From the NCBI GenBank assembly GCA_011523655.1, contig WTGH01000007.1:1-36902 (forward strand): a DNA stretch of 36,902 bases. The letters are read 5' to 3'. A model generated the notes under the pieces. The model ran no database searches. It was given only the letters and a program-made list of their open reading frames with translations, and was not told the DNA's origin. Source of the DNA: Rhodospirillaceae bacterium. Lineage in GTDB: Bacteria; Pseudomonadota; Alphaproteobacteria; Bin65. Numbering within the stretch: position 1 is the stretch's first letter; each line of letters starts with the position of its first letter. The position numbers were made by a program, and so were the translations under genes. This document shows, piece after piece, positions 11,730 to 21,687 of the stretch.

Positions 11730-12674
11730 TCAGAAAATCCGGTCGAAAAGACGACCGAACCAGGATTTCTTGCTGCTTTTTTCCGCCGTTTTCGGCGGCG
11801 CTTTCGCGGCCTCTTTCTTTTCCGTACCGCCGCTCGGCGCCGCGGCCGGGGTCGCCGCCCTGACCGGCGATGTGCGCTTGCCTTTCAACAGGGCCTGGCT
11901 ATGGCCGTACCATTGGCTTTTCGCAAAATGCCGGCCCAGGACCGCCGTGGTCCGTTGCGCCTCGTTGCGCAGGCCCAGGGCGACGTAGCTCTCGGTCATT
12001 CGATGCAGCGCTTCCGGAACATAGCGGGACCCCTGATATTCCTGCATCACCGTCTTGAACCGGTTGATCGCCGCCAGATGCTGGTTCTTGCCCTGATAAA
12101 AGAGGCCGACCTCCATTTCGTGACCGACGAGATGATCGCGCAGCACGTTGGCTTTGCGCCGCGAATCGTCGGCGTATTTCGACGACGGAAAGCGCTCGGC
12201 GACGAGGGTAAATTCCTCGTAGGCTGCCCTTGTCGGGCCGGGATCGCGTTTCGTGTCGCGCACATCCTGGAAGAAGGACAGCGCCTTCAGATAGTGGGCA
12301 TACGGGACGTCGCGATGCGCCGGATTGAGCCGGAGAAACCGGTCGATCGTCAGCCGGGCCGTTTCGAAATCCTTCGCCTGGTAGTTGGCGTAGGCCACCA
12401 TCAGCTGCGACCGCGGCGCCCAGACGGAATAGGGATGCTGCCGATCGACCTCGTTGAAGAACTTGGTCGCTTCGGCGAATTCCCTTTTCTCCATCAGGTC
12501 CATGGCCCGGTTGTAGAGCTGCTCGACCGAGCCTTCGATATAGGTCTCGTCCGCGTCCTCGCCGAAAAGGTTTAGCGAACCGCAACCGCCAACGACGAGC
12601 GCCGCACAGACGGGAACAACCGCCGCAGTCCGCAAACAGGGCCGCATCACGGCTCGGAATGTTCTGGCTATCAT
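11730..12674 (-). CDS. bamD: Outer membrane assembly lipoprotein BamD (ComL)
   Basis: A 314-residue lipoprotein of the BAM complex, which folds beta-barrel proteins into the outer membrane. The signal peptide ends in the lipobox LVVGGC, with lipidation expected at Cys31 counted from the ATG at 12674. TPR-like helices follow, with typical BamD segments such as EQLYNRAMDLMEKREF, FNEVDRQHPYSVWAPRSQ and VAERFPSSKYADD. The C-terminal 60 residues are Ala/Lys-rich and end in KKSWFGRLFDRIF, an unusual amphipathic tail. An alternative ATG at 12647 would give a shorter and equally good signal peptide. The frame stays open to 12827, but no lipoprotein signal would fit such a late hydrophobic segment. 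Confidence 0.92.
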   Translation of the reverse strand: MIARTFRAVMRPCLRTAAVVPVCAALVVGGCGSLNLFGEDADETYIEGSVEQLYNRAMDLMEKREFAEATKFFNEVDRQHPYSVWAPRSQLMVAYANYQAKDFETARLTIDRFLRLNPAHRDVPYAHYLKALSFFQDVRDTKRDPGPTRAAYEEFTLVAERFPSSKYADDSRRKANVLRDHLVGHEMEVGLFYQGKNQHLAAINRFKTVMQEYQGSRYVPEALHRMTESYVALGLRNEAQRTTAVLGRHFAKSQWYGHSQALLKGKRTSPVRAATPAAAPSGGTEKKEAAKAPPKTAEKSSKKSWFGRLFDRIF

Positions 12675-12859
12675 GCGAGCGGATCTCACGATGAGGGCAC
12701 TGCCCGATTCGAGATGCAACCGACCCCCGAATCTGCGCGATAATTTCATAGCATACCCGCTACGGCAGGCGCCACGGGTCTTTCGCTCGGCGATCGGGTC
12801 AGCAGTTTCGGAGATTGTGGCAGGCAAGCCGGGGCGGGAGCCCGCCCGCCGTCGCCGGG

Positions 12860-13852
12860 TCAGGCGATCGCACGGGCAGCGCGCATCCGGGCTTCGGCGC
12901 TTTCTCCGGCGGCGACATGGCCAGCCGTCTCGACCAGGCGCCAGGCGCTGTCGTCGGCAAACAAGCGACGCAGCAGTTCGATGTTCAGGGCATGACCGGA
13001 CCGGTAGCCGTGAAAGTGGCCGAGCATCGGGTGGCCGGCAAGCCGCATGTCGCCCAGCGAATCGAGCAGCTTGTGGCGGACGAATTCATCGCGGAAACGC
13101 AAGCCTTCAGGATTCAGGACCGTGCCGCCGTCGACGACGACCGCATTGGCCAGGGAACCGCCGCGCGCCAGCCCCGAGGCGTGCATGGCTTCGATCTCCT
13201 CCCGGAACCCGAAGGTGCGCGCCGAAGCCAGCTCCCGGCGAAAGGCGCCGTTCGACAGGTCGAATGTGCGCACCTGCCGGCCGATCGCATCGGAAGCGAA
13301 TTCGATCTCGAAACTGTACGTGCTCCCGGCGCCCGGCATGAGGACGGCGGATTTCTCGCCGTTGCCGACCGACACCGGTTTCAGGATTTCGACGACTCGG
13401 CGCGGTGCGTCCTGCTCCCGGATGCCGGCACACTCGACCAGGAATGCGAAGGGCTCCGCGCTGCCGTCCATGACCGGCACTTCGGGGCCGTTCACTTCGA
13501 CGGTGACGTTATCGACCTGCAGGCCCGCCAGCGTCGCCACCAGATGCTCGACCGTACCGACGACGACGCCCTCGGCGTTGCCGATGGTCGTGCACATTCT
13601 CGTGTCCACGACATTGTCCCACCGGGCGGCGATTTCCCCGCCCCGGCCGGCCAGATCGGTCCGGCGGAAAACGATACCTGTATCGGATTCCGCGGGGAGC
13701 AGGGCCATGCTGACCTTCGCACCGGAGTGGAGGCCGCGTCCGGTGCAGGAAATCTCGTCTTTCAGCGTCGTCTGGAGGACGTTGCTGCGATCAGCCGGCC
13801 GCTGCGCGTAACCGTTCGCCCGGAATCCTTCCGGCGTGCCTATCGCATCCAT
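12860..13852 (-). CDS. lpxC: UDP-3-O-acyl-N-acetylglucosamine deacetylase LpxC
   Basis: A 330-residue zinc amidase that commits UDP-acyl-GlcNAc to lipid A synthesis. Zinc ligands are visible at His103 (TVEHLVATLAG), His260 and Asp264 (FVRHKLLDSLGD), with the catalytic His287 in YRSGHALNIE. The conserved GRGLHSG lies at 38-44. ATG at 13852 is preferred, with GGGG about 9 nt upstream; a TTG five codons earlier would add MGYRR-like residues without support. It lies 212 nt downstream of ftsZ behind a stem-loop and may have its own promoter there. Confidence 0.96.
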   Translation of the reverse strand: MDAIGTPEGFRANGYAQRPADRSNVLQTTLKDEISCTGRGLHSGAKVSMALLPAESDTGIVFRRTDLAGRGGEIAARWDNVVDTRMCTTIGNAEGVVVGTVEHLVATLAGLQVDNVTVEVNGPEVPVMDGSAEPFAFLVECAGIREQDAPRRVVEILKPVSVGNGEKSAVLMPGAGSTYSFEIEFASDAIGRQVRTFDLSNGAFRRELASARTFGFREEIEAMHASGLARGGSLANAVVVDGGTVLNPEGLRFRDEFVRHKLLDSLGDMRLAGHPMLGHFHGYRSGHALNIELLRRLFADDSAWRLVETAGHVAAGESAEARMRAARAIA

Positions 13853-13959
13853 GCGGCGATACCCCAATTACCCCGAACAGCTCCTAACGGAAGGACCGAT
13901 CGTCTTCGCCGGCCTTTCTGCCAGCGCTCCCCCGGACATCGGTGTCATCCCGACAAAGA

Positions 13960-13984
13960 GCCGGCGACCCATGGGATCGCCGGC
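13960..13984 (-). terminator. Stem-loop between ftsZ and lpxC
   Basis: GCCGGCGA (13960-13967) and TCGCCGGC (13977-13984) form an 8-bp perfect GC-rich stem with a 9-nt loop. Read on the minus strand it is followed by TCTTTG, a poor T-run; read on the plus strand it is followed by CCGTTTTC. It lies 80 nt after the ftsZ stop and could terminate or attenuate the ftsZ transcript, or stabilise its 3' end, so that lpxC needs its own promoter. Confidence 0.45.
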
Positions 13985-14064
13985 CCGTTTTCTACCAAAA
14001 TGGCGCCAAGTCACTCAAATCACGCTTTGTTACGCCATGTTACACGATTTTGACAGCGCCGGAC

Positions 14065-15930
14065 TCAGTTTGCCTGCCGGCGCAGGAAAGCCGGAATTTC
14101 AAGGAGATCGTCCTCGGCGGACGGCTCCTCCTTCCGGTCGCTTCCGGATCCCGGCGTTTGAGCCCGCACAGTCCGGTCGGCCGCTTCGCGGCGGGAACGA
14201 TCGGAGTCGGTGATCAGCCGGACCGTCGACTCGGATTGTGTGTCTCCGGGCGGATTACCGGGCGAAAGGTCTCCGTCGTCGTTCCCGCGCCCGGAATTGG
14301 ACGCCCGGTCGGCAGCCTTGGCCGAATCCTTGCGCCGGCTGCGCAGGAACGAAAACATCGACTCCCGCCGACCGGTTCCGGCCCTGGCTTCGGACGATGC
14401 CGGCTCGTTGGCCGGCCGCCCTTCCGGCCGCAGGACCGAGCGCAGGTCCGGCCGCGAATCCGGCGTTTCCTCGGCCATCGCCGGCCGTGCAGGGGTCAAC
14501 ATTTCCTCCACCTTCTGGGCAAGGTCTGTCGGTCTTTCGACAGGAGCGGTTTCTACCGGCGCTACATCAACCGGAGCGGCGCCGGCCGGCGGCGATTCTG
14601 CGTGTGCCGTCGCTTCCCGAACGGTTTCGACCGCCGCCGCCTGGGCCTGTGCGGCTTCGACTGGCGGTGTTTCGACCGGTTCGATCCCGCCGCCGCCGGT
14701 CTCCACCGCTTCGGCATGCCCGGTAGCGGTGAACATCTCCGACTGCGGTTCGGCCCTGCCGGTATCTGCGGCGGTTGCCGGATCCGGGATTTCAGCCTCG
14801 GATGGCGTATCCCGGACGGCAGCTGCATCGACCGCTTCGAACGTCGAAACGGCGGCCGCCGCCGCTTCTCCGGAGACCGGAGCCTCCGCCTCCCCGGGTT
14901 CGGCTTCGTGCGTGGCCGGTCTCAGGACCCTGAGTTCGGTCGGGCGTTGGGACACCTCCACCGGGCTGTCGATTCCGGTTGCAAAGACCGATACCCTGAT
15001 CTTGCCCTCCAGAGCCGGATCGAAGGTCGAGCCGAAGATGATGCTGGCGGCCGGGTCCACTTCGTCGCGTACCCGGTTGGCCGCCTCGTCGACTTCGTAC
15101 AGGGTCAGGTCGGGGCCTCCGGATATGTTGATCAACAGGCCGCGCGCGCCCTTCATCGAGACATCGTCCAGCAGCGGATTGGAGATCGCCGATTCGGCTG
15201 CCTCGATCGACCTGTTGTCGCCCTGGGCCTCACCCGCACCCATCATCGCCTTGCCCATCTCTGACATCACCGAGCGAATATCGGCAAAATCCAGATTGAT
15301 CAGGCCGGGCATCACCATCAGGTCGGTGATTCCGCGCACGCCCGAATGCAGGACATCGTCGGCCATCCGAAAGGCGTCGGCGAACGTCGTCTGCTCATTG
15401 GCGACGCGGAACAGATTCTGGTTCGGGATGACAATCAGCGTATCGACGACATCCTGAAGTTCCTGAAGCCCGCTTTCGGCGAGGCGCATACGCTGCGCAC
15501 CTTCGAAATGGAACGGCTTGGTGACCACGCCGACCGTAAGGATGCCGTGTTCCCGGGCTGTCCGTGCGATCACCGGCGCAGCGCCCGTGCCGGTGCCGCC
15601 GCCCATGCCGGCGGTAATGAACACCATGTGGCTGCCGTTCAGGTGCTCGACTATCTGATCGATTTCCTCTTCGGCGGATGCCCGGCCGATTTCCGGCCGC
15701 GAACCGGCGCCAAGGCCTTGTGTGATGCTCAGGCCCAGTTGGATCTGACGCTCACATTCGGACTGGGCGAGGGACTGTGCATCGGTATTCGCCACAACGC
15801 ACACGACGCCCTCGATATCCGAGGTGAGCATGTTGCTGACCGCATTGCAGCCTGCGCCGCCGACCCCGAAAACGACGATACGCGGTCGCAGTTCGGGCGG
15901 AGTTTTGGGCATGGAAAGTTTGAGGGTCAT
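14065..15930 (-). CDS. ftsZ: Cell division GTPase FtsZ with long C-terminal linker
   Basis: A 621-residue tubulin homologue that polymerises into the Z ring. The GTPase core (about 10-325) has [15 protein letters not shown] at 20-34, the tubulin signature GGGTGTG at 110-116 and the T7 loop NLDFAD at 212-217. A low-complexity linker of roughly 280 residues, rich in Ala, Glu, Pro and Val ([22 protein letters not shown]), leads to the conserved end peptide [15 protein letters not shown] (607-621), which binds FtsA and other partners. Long linkers are typical of alphaproteobacterial FtsZ (E. coli FtsZ is 383 residues), but this one is at the long end. AAGGAGG sits 5 nt before the ATG, the strongest ribosome binding site in the cluster, fitting high FtsZ demand. 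The 105-nt gap to ftsA may hold a promoter. Confidence 0.98.
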   Translation of the reverse strand: MTLKLSMPKTPPELRPRIVVFGVGGAGCNAVSNMLTSDIEGVVCVVANTDAQSLAQSECERQIQLGLSITQGLGAGSRPEIGRASAEEEIDQIVEHLNGSHMVFITAGMGGGTGTGAAPVIARTAREHGILTVGVVTKPFHFEGAQRMRLAESGLQELQDVVDTLIVIPNQNLFRVANEQTTFADAFRMADDVLHSGVRGITDLMVMPGLINLDFADIRSVMSEMGKAMMGAGEAQGDNRSIEAAESAISNPLLDDVSMKGARGLLINISGGPDLTLYEVDEAANRVRDEVDPAASIIFGSTFDPALEGKIRVSVFATGIDSPVEVSQRPTELRVLRPATHEAEPGEAEAPVSGEAAAAAVSTFEAVDAAAVRDTPSEAEIPDPATAADTGRAEPQSEMFTATGHAEAVETGGGGIEPVETPPVEAAQAQAAAVETVREATAHAESPPAGAAPVDVAPVETAPVERPTDLAQKVEEMLTPARPAMAEETPDSRPDLRSVLRPEGRPANEPASSEARAGTGRRESMFSFLRSRRKDSAKAADRASNSGRGNDDGDLSPGNPPGDTQSESTVRLITDSDRSRREAADRTVRAQTPGSGSDRKEEPSAEDDLLEIPAFLRRQAN

Positions 15931-16035
15931 CGTGGCCTCCTTGGTGAGCCTTCCGTCAGGCCGCTGCTGGGGCGGCGGGCGGCGAAGGGAAGATCATGGA
16001 TCCTCGGTTAAGGGTGGAAGGAAGATTTCGGTGCA

Positions 16036-17319
16036 TTAGAAATGTTCTCTGAGCCAGTTTCCGAACCGGCCGAGCAGACCGGGGTCGCGCGTTTGCGCCG
16101 CTGCGAGTGCGCCGAGTGCGCTGCTGATTCCTTCGGTATCCGCCCGGTGCTCGGCGGCAAACCGGAGCAGGCCGGTGCATGCCGTGTAGGCCTGGCCCAT
16201 TGCGGATTCCGCGAGACCGTCGAAGGGGATCGCGCGGCCGATCCTGACCTTGCCGTCGAATATCGTGCTGGCCAGTTGCGGCACGCCCTTCAGTTGGCAG
16301 CCGCCGCCGCTCAGGACGATGCGGCGACCGGCGCGCGACAGGTACGGCGTGTCCTGCAGCCGGCTGCGCACCAGTTCCAGCGTTTCTTCGACCCGCGGCC
16401 GGATGATGCCGGTCAACAGGCTCTTGGGTGCCGGTTGGGTTGGCGCGTTCTCTTCCGCACCGATGGCGGGAACTTCGATGATCGCCCTGTCGTCGCTCGC
16501 TTCGCCGACTGCGCTGCCGTAGCGGACCTTTAGGATTTCCGCCTGTTCGATCGGTGTCGACAGGCCATGAGCCAGATCCCTGGTGATCTGGTTGCCGCCG
16601 ACAGGGACGGTGTCGGCAAAAACGATTTCGCCGTCCATGAACACGGCCGCCCCGGTCACTCCGGCGCCCATGTCGATCACCGTTGCGCCCAGCGTCCACT
16701 CGTCCTCGATCAGGGTTGCCAGGCCGGAGGCGTAGGGCGCCATGACGAAGTGCTCGATTTCCAGATGACAGCCGCGAACGCAAGCCGCCAGGCTGCGCAC
16801 CGGGCCGGCTTCGGCCGTCACCGTATGGACTTCGGCGCCCAGGGTTTCGCCGAACAGGCCGCGCGGATTGCGTATGCCGCGCGCCCCGTCGAGCCGGAAA
16901 CCGACCGGAATGGAATGGATGAGGGCGCGGTCCAGTTCATTTTCGATACGCTGCCCGCGCTGCAGGAGGCGGCGGATATCGGTCGGGCCGACTTCGCCGT
17001 TTGCGATGGGCGCTTCGAACGACATGATTTCCGACTTCGGCTGCCCGCAGCTCACCGAAACGATTACGGACTTGACCGTCTCGCCGGTCATGTTCTCGGC
17101 GATATGCACGGTGTTGGCGATCGAATCGCGCGCGGCGTCCATATTCACGATCGATCCGCGCGCCATTCCCTTCATGTCCCGCTTGCCGATGCCGACCACC
17201 CGCAGCTGACCGGCCGGCAGGAGCTGCGCAATGATGCAGGTGACCTTGCTGGTTCCGATATCCAGCGCCGCGACCAGTTGGTTTCTCGCGGCAGCGGTGG
17301 CGCCGTTTCTCTTGGCCAT
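16036..17319 (-). CDS. ftsA: Cell division protein FtsA
   Basis: A 427-residue actin-fold protein that anchors FtsZ to the membrane. Phosphate-1 motif ALDIGTSKVTCIIA at 18-31, the 1C domain in the middle, phosphate-2 motif ATVIDMGAGVTGAAVF, and the adenosine motif IVLSGGGCQLKGV. The last residues (GLLGRFGNWLREHF) form the amphipathic helix that binds the inner membrane. The start lies 15 nt after the ftsQ stop. Gene order ftsQ-ftsA-ftsZ is conserved. Confidence 0.97.
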   Translation of the reverse strand: MAKRNGATAAARNQLVAALDIGTSKVTCIIAQLLPAGQLRVVGIGKRDMKGMARGSIVNMDAARDSIANTVHIAENMTGETVKSVIVSVSCGQPKSEIMSFEAPIANGEVGPTDIRRLLQRGQRIENELDRALIHSIPVGFRLDGARGIRNPRGLFGETLGAEVHTVTAEAGPVRSLAACVRGCHLEIEHFVMAPYASGLATLIEDEWTLGATVIDMGAGVTGAAVFMDGEIVFADTVPVGGNQITRDLAHGLSTPIEQAEILKVRYGSAVGEASDDRAIIEVPAIGAEENAPTQPAPKSLLTGIIRPRVEETLELVRSRLQDTPYLSRAGRRIVLSGGGCQLKGVPQLASTIFDGKVRIGRAIPFDGLAESAMGQAYTACTGLLRFAAEHRADTEGISSALGALAAAQTRDPGLLGRFGNWLREHF

Positions 17320-17334
17320 TGGGCGACGCGCCTC

Positions 17335-18399
17335 CTATCCCCGACCGCCATTGCGGGCGGTGGCACGCCGCGTCGCGCCGGGCGCTTCTTCAGCCTCGTC
17401 TTTCGGTTCCGGTGTGCGGATCACGAATTCGAACCGGGACCGCATGTCGAAGCCCAGCGCGCCCTTGGCGAGCAGGTTGTGTGCACGGTTCAGGTCGGCG
17501 AACCGGTGCCAGGCGGCGTCCGGCCGCCGTTCCGGCAGTTTCAGGAACACGCCGTTGTCGAACCTGAGGTCCCACCGGCGCCGGCCCTGACGGGTCGCCA
17601 GGACGACGCGTTTGGCCAGAACCGGCCGGGTTTGCAGCAGTGCGACCAGCGCGGCGGTCCGTTCCGGCGCGCCGTTGCCCTTGACCAGCAGCTTGTTCCC
17701 GTGATTGCCGTCGGCGGCCATGTCGACGATCGCGCCGGTCCGGGAGATCAGTTTCATCCGGCCGCCGACTTCGAGACGGGCGATGGCCGAATGCTCGTGC
17801 AGTCGAACGTAGAGCGCGTTCGGCCAGCGCCGCTCGATCACCGCGTCCTCGACCCACGGCAGGGCGCGGAGCCGCCCGCGCAGTCCGGAAATGTCGATTT
17901 CGGTGAGCGAGTCGCCGCGCTTGAGGCCGACGACGGACAACAGGGCGCGGCGCGACGTGCGATGGCGCCCTGCAACGAAGATATGGTCAAGGCGCAGAGC
18001 GAGGGCGCTGCGAAGCGTTTCGGCCGCTTTTCCTGCGCTGCGGTCGACCAGGGCGATGGCGGATTCAGTTCGCCCGGTCTGCCAGAGCCAGACGGGAAAT
18101 CCGAACAGTCCGATCAGCAGGACAAGACGCGCCGCCACGGTCCAGCGCGCGCGCAGTTCCACACCGATCAGCCGCAGCGGTCGCCTGCGCGCCCGGCGGT
18201 TCCGGCGTACCGGCGGATTGGCCGGCGGTACCGGCGCGGTGTGGGGCAGCAGGACAGGCGCGGCGCGCGCATCTTCGCCTGGCGCGTCCTCCGGCATCGT
18301 CGACGCAGCCCGGGCGATGATCGCACCCGCGCTCAGGGCCGCACAGTCTTCAAGCTCCCGCGCGCGGCGGCTCGTTGCGGCTATATTCAGGCGTCGCAT
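17335..18399 (-). CDS. ftsQ: Cell division protein FtsQ
   Basis: A 354-residue bitopic divisome protein. The first 87 residues are an Arg/Pro-rich cytoplasmic tail; one membrane helix follows at about 88-107 (VAARLVLLIGLFGFPVWLW), then the periplasmic POTRA domain (RRALLSVVGLKRGDSL, LRALPWVEDAVIERRWPNAL) and the beta domain. ATG at 18399 is chosen because GGAG lies 8 nt upstream; it overlaps the ddl 3' end by 13 nt. A second in-frame ATG at 18297 would give 320 residues but has no ribosome binding site. FtsQ recruits FtsL and later septal proteins. Confidence 0.92.
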   Translation of the reverse strand: MRRLNIAATSRRARELEDCAALSAGAIIARAASTMPEDAPGEDARAAPVLLPHTAPVPPANPPVRRNRRARRRPLRLIGVELRARWTVAARLVLLIGLFGFPVWLWQTGRTESAIALVDRSAGKAAETLRSALALRLDHIFVAGRHRTSRRALLSVVGLKRGDSLTEIDISGLRGRLRALPWVEDAVIERRWPNALYVRLHEHSAIARLEVGGRMKLISRTGAIVDMAADGNHGNKLLVKGNGAPERTAALVALLQTRPVLAKRVVLATRQGRRRWDLRFDNGVFLKLPERRPDAAWHRFADLNRAHNLLAKGALGFDMRSRFEFVIRTPEPKDEAEEAPGATRRATARNGGRG

Positions 18400-19307
18400 G
18401 CCGCGTGCTCCACGAGCCAGGTCAGCAGGCGCTCGAACGGCCAGCCAGCATGGGCGGCGATTTCGGGCGCGAGCGAAGTCGGGGTCATGCCGGGTTGCGT
18501 ATTCACTTCGAGGACGACCAGTTCGCCCGGTTCGCCTTTCGTGTCGTCGTAGCGGAGGTCGACGCGGCTGATGCCGCGGCAGCCCAGCGCGGCGTGGGAC
18601 CGGGCCGCCAGATCGAGCGCGCGATCGTAGGCATCGGGGTGGATCGGCGCCGGCATGAGATGGACCGATTCGCCCTCGGCATATTTTGCGCGATAATCGT
18701 AGAAGCGCCTGTCGGTACGGATCTCTATCGCGCCGACGGCGTCGCCGCCCATCACCAGGACCTGGATCTCCCGTCCCGGTATGTATCGCTCGATCAGCGA
18801 GTCGCTGTATTTCGCGTAGACCTGTTTGAGATCGGCCCAGGATTTGTTGTCGGTCTCGAAAACGAGCTCGACGCCGACCGAACTGCCCTCGCACAAGGGC
18901 TTCATCACATAGGGCCGGTCCGGTTCGGGGAAGGCGTCGAGCTCGCACCGCGGTACGACCCAGCCCTCGGCGAGCGGAATCTCCTTGAGCGCGAACATCG
19001 CCCGGCTGACTGACTTGTCCATCGCCATGGCCGAGGCGGTTGCGCCGGAGTGGGTGTAGGGAATGCCGAGAATGTCGAGCAGGCCCTGGATGCGGCCGTC
19101 CTCGCCGAAGGGCCCGTGCAGGGCGTTGAACACCGCGTCCGGCGCCGGATCGAGCGCCTTCAGAAGCGCATTCAGATCGCGTGTCACGTCGATGGCCGTG
19201 ACCTCGTAGCCGGCATTGCGCAGGCCTTCGACGCAGCCCTTTCCCGACGACAGCGATACTTCGCGTTCGGAAGAAAAACCGCCCATCAGGACCGCGACCC
19301 GCGTCAT
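18387..19307 (-). CDS. ddl: D-alanine--D-alanine ligase
   Basis: A 306-residue ATP-grasp ligase making the D-Ala-D-Ala dipeptide used by MurF. Family segments are clear: LMGGFSSEREVSLSSG at the N-terminus, NALHGPFGEDG, PYVMKPLCEGSSVGVE, and the metal-binding end VVLEVNTQPGMTPTSL. The ATG at 19307 overlaps the murB stop by 4 nt (ATGA); the frame stays open to 19382, but that extension is only the antisense of murB. Cytosolic. Confidence 0.97.
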   Translation of the reverse strand: MTRVAVLMGGFSSEREVSLSSGKGCVEGLRNAGYEVTAIDVTRDLNALLKALDPAPDAVFNALHGPFGEDGRIQGLLDILGIPYTHSGATASAMAMDKSVSRAMFALKEIPLAEGWVVPRCELDAFPEPDRPYVMKPLCEGSSVGVELVFETDNKSWADLKQVYAKYSDSLIERYIPGREIQVLVMGGDAVGAIEIRTDRRFYDYRAKYAEGESVHLMPAPIHPDAYDRALDLAARSHAALGCRGISRVDLRYDDTKGEPGELVVLEVNTQPGMTPTSLAPEIAAHAGWPFERLLTWLVEHAACDA

Positions 19308-20269
19308 GGCCGGCCCCCCGGCGGTCGACCGGCGGGCGCTTCGCCGCCGCCAAGCGGCTCGCCGATGCGCCGGATCTCCCATTGCAGGTCGATGCCGCTG
19401 CCGGCCTTCACCCGGGCGCGTATTTCCTCGCCCAGGCCCTCGATGTCGCCGGCCGTGGCTTCTCCCGTATTGATCAGGAAATTGGTGTGTTTTTCCGAGA
19501 CCTTTGCGCCGCCCCGCTCAAGACCGCGACAGCCGGCCTCGTCGACCAGTTGCCAGGCCGTTCGGCCGTTCGGATTGCGGAAAGTGCTGCCGCCGGTACG
19601 GGTGCGCATCGGCTGGCTGGCTTCGCGGTTCTGCCGGATTTCGGCCATGCGCGCGGCAATCGCCGCTTGGTCGCCGGGCGTGCCGCGCAGCGCGGCGCCG
19701 ATGAATATCCAGTCTTCGGGAACGCTGCAATGGCGATAGCCGAAGCCCATATCGTCGGGGCTGAGCCAGTGGACCTCACCCTCGGGATCCACAGCTTCGC
19801 AGGAGAGCAGAATGTCCGCCATTGCGCCGCCATAGGCGCCGGCGTTCATGCGCAGGGCGCCGCCGATCGTGCCGGGAATGCCGGAAAGGAATTCCAGGCC
19901 GGCGAGACCGGCGTCCCGCGCCGCGGCGGCGACCGCCGGATCGGGCGCGCCGGCGCCTGCTATGACCGCATCGGCATCCACGTCGATACCGGCCATCTCG
20001 CGTCCCATGCGGATGACGACGCCGCGGACGCCCCCGTCGCGCACCAGCAGGTTGGAGCCGAGGCCGACGACCGTAACCGGCGTGTCCTCCGGCATCTCGC
20101 GCAGCATCAGGACCAGATCGTCCCTGTCCGCCGGCCGGAACAGGACTTCCGCCACGCCGCCGACGCGGAACCAGGTTTCGCTGTCCAGCGGCGCGTTCGC
20201 GGCGAGATGGCCGCGGACCGGCGGCAGCCGGCCGATCAGACCCGTGGCGGCGGTGCGTCCGGCGCTCAT
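19304..20269 (-). CDS. murB: UDP-N-acetylenolpyruvoylglucosamine reductase MurB
   Basis: A 321-residue FAD enzyme that reduces UDP-GlcNAc-enolpyruvate to UDP-MurNAc with NADPH. FAD-binding segments [18 protein letters not shown] and [19 protein letters not shown] are present, as is [10 protein letters not shown] with the Ser that protonates the intermediate. It has the compact type II (short) layout. The ATG overlaps the murC stop by 4 nt. The C-terminal tail [15 protein letters not shown] is Gly/Pro-rich and probably disordered. The frame is open far upstream inside murC, but that part is antisense-frame noise. Confidence 0.97.
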   Translation of the reverse strand: MSAGRTAATGLIGRLPPVRGHLAANAPLDSETWFRVGGVAEVLFRPADRDDLVLMLREMPEDTPVTVVGLGSNLLVRDGGVRGVVIRMGREMAGIDVDADAVIAGAGAPDPAVAAAARDAGLAGLEFLSGIPGTIGGALRMNAGAYGGAMADILLSCEAVDPEGEVHWLSPDDMGFGYRHCSVPEDWIFIGAALRGTPGDQAAIAARMAEIRQNREASQPMRTRTGGSTFRNPNGRTAWQLVDEAGCRGLERGGAKVSEKHTNFLINTGEATAGDIEGLGEEIRARVKAGSGIDLQWEIRRIGEPLGGGEAPAGRPPGGRP

Positions 20270-21687
20270 CCGGCGCCCCCGTTCAGGGCTTCCAGCCGGC
20301 CGGGCAAGGCGTGCGCCCAGGCCGTGATGTTGCCGGCGCCGAGGCAGATCACGAAATCGCCCGCGCCGGCGATGTCGGCGATGATGCCCGGCAGGTCTTC
20401 TGCCGATTCGAGGGCGCGCGCATTGCGGTGTCCGCGATTGCGCAGACCGTCGACCAGGCTGTCCCGGTCGGCGCCGGGGATCGGGTCTTCTCCGGCCGGA
20501 TACACATCCGCGATCAAGACCTTGTCCGCGTCGTTGAAGCAGCTGCAGAAATCCTCGAACAGATCGTTCAGGCGCGAATAGCGGTGCGGTTGGGCGACGG
20601 CGATCACCTTGCCGTGGCAGGCCGCCCGGGCCGCTTTCAGGACGTGGGCGATCTCGACCGGATGATGGCCGTAGTCGTCGATGACGGTGATACCGTTCGC
20701 CACGCCGGTGCGGGTGAAACGGCGGTTGACTCCCTTGAAGCCGGCCAGCGCCTCGCAAAGTGTCTTCTCGTCCAGCCCGAGTTCCCAGCCCACGGCGAGC
20801 GCCGCCAGCGCGTTGCGGACATTGTGTTCACCGAGCATCGGCAGGGCGACGTCCCCGAAGCTCGCCTGCCGGCCCTGGATCCGCTGCTTGATCTCGACAT
20901 CGAAGACCGTCCGGTCGGCTCGGTAGCGCAGATCGACGCCTCGGACGTCGGCCTGGGGCGACAGGCCGTAAGTGATGATCCGCCGGTCCGACAGGTGCGG
21001 AATCATCGCCTGAACCTCTGGATCGTCCAGGCACAGCACCGCGCAGCCGTAAAACGGGATGTTGCCGACGAAGCTTTCGAAAGCGAGGCGCAGCGCATCG
21101 AAATCGCCGTAATGATCCAGATGTTCCGGATCGATATTCGTCACGATGGCGATCGTCGCCGGCAGCTTCAGGAAGGAGCCGTCGGATTCGTCGGCCTCCA
21201 CAATCATCCAGTCGCCGTCACCCAGGCGGGCATTGGTGCCGTAGGCGTTGATAATCCCGCCGTTGACGACGGTCGGGTCCATGCCCGCGGCGTCCATCAG
21301 GGCTGCGACAAGGGAGGTCGTGGTCGTCTTGCCGTGCGTGCCGCCGACGGCAATGCCCCATTTCAGGCGCATCAGTTCGCCGAGCATCTCGGCCCGCCGG
21401 ACGACCGGCGTGAGTCGCGTGCGCGCCGCCGCGATTTCCGGGTTGTCGCCGCTGATCGCCGTCGACACGACGACGACGGCCGCATCGCCGATGTTCTCCG
21501 CGTCGTGGCCGAGCGCAACATCGATGCCCAGGTCCTGGAGCCGCCTGACGTTGGCATTGGCCGCGATGTCGCTGCCCTGCACCGGGTAGCCCAGATTGTG
21601 CAGGATCTCGGCAATGCCGCTCATACCGATACCGCCGATGCCGGTGAAATGGATGGTGCCGAGATCGAAGGGGAGCCTGGCCATCAT
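20266..21687 (-). CDS. murC: UDP-N-acetylmuramate--L-alanine ligase MurC
   Basis: A 473-residue Mur ligase adding L-Ala to UDP-MurNAc. Nucleotide-sugar-binding loop [15 protein letters not shown] at 15-29, ATP loop [10 protein letters not shown] at 115-124, [15 protein letters not shown] and DHYGDFD in the central domain, and [10 protein letters not shown] near the domain-3 boundary. Two ATGs sit in tandem; the first (21687) overlaps the murG stop by 4 nt and is taken as start. Confidence 0.97.
   Translation of the reverse strand: MMARLPFDLGTIHFTGIGGIGMSGIAEILHNLGYPVQGSDIAANANVRRLQDLGIDVALGHDAENIGDAAVVVVSTAISGDNPEIAAARTRLTPVVRRAEMLGELMRLKWGIAVGGTHGKTTTTSLVAALMDAAGMDPTVVNGGIINAYGTNARLGDGDWMIVEADESDGSFLKLPATIAIVTNIDPEHLDHYGDFDALRLAFESFVGNIPFYGCAVLCLDDPEVQAMIPHLSDRRIITYGLSPQADVRGVDLRYRADRTVFDVEIKQRIQGRQASFGDVALPMLGEHNVRNALAALAVGWELGLDEKTLCEALAGFKGVNRRFTRTGVANGITVIDDYGHHPVEIAHVLKAARAACHGKVIAVAQPHRYSRLNDLFEDFCSCFNDADKVLIADVYPAGEDPIPGADRDSLVDGLRNRGHRNARALESAEDLPGIIADIAGAGDFVICLGAGNITAWAHALPGRLEALNGGAG

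Noticed and set aside
12831..12850. GC-rich hairpin after the lpxC stop as a terminator.
   Set aside because: The stem is short and no T-run follows on the minus strand, so chance in GC-rich DNA is likely.
15931..16035. CtrA box (TTAA-N7-TTAA) in the ftsA-ftsZ gap.
   Set aside because: Only a single TTAA half-site is present; no second half at the right spacing.
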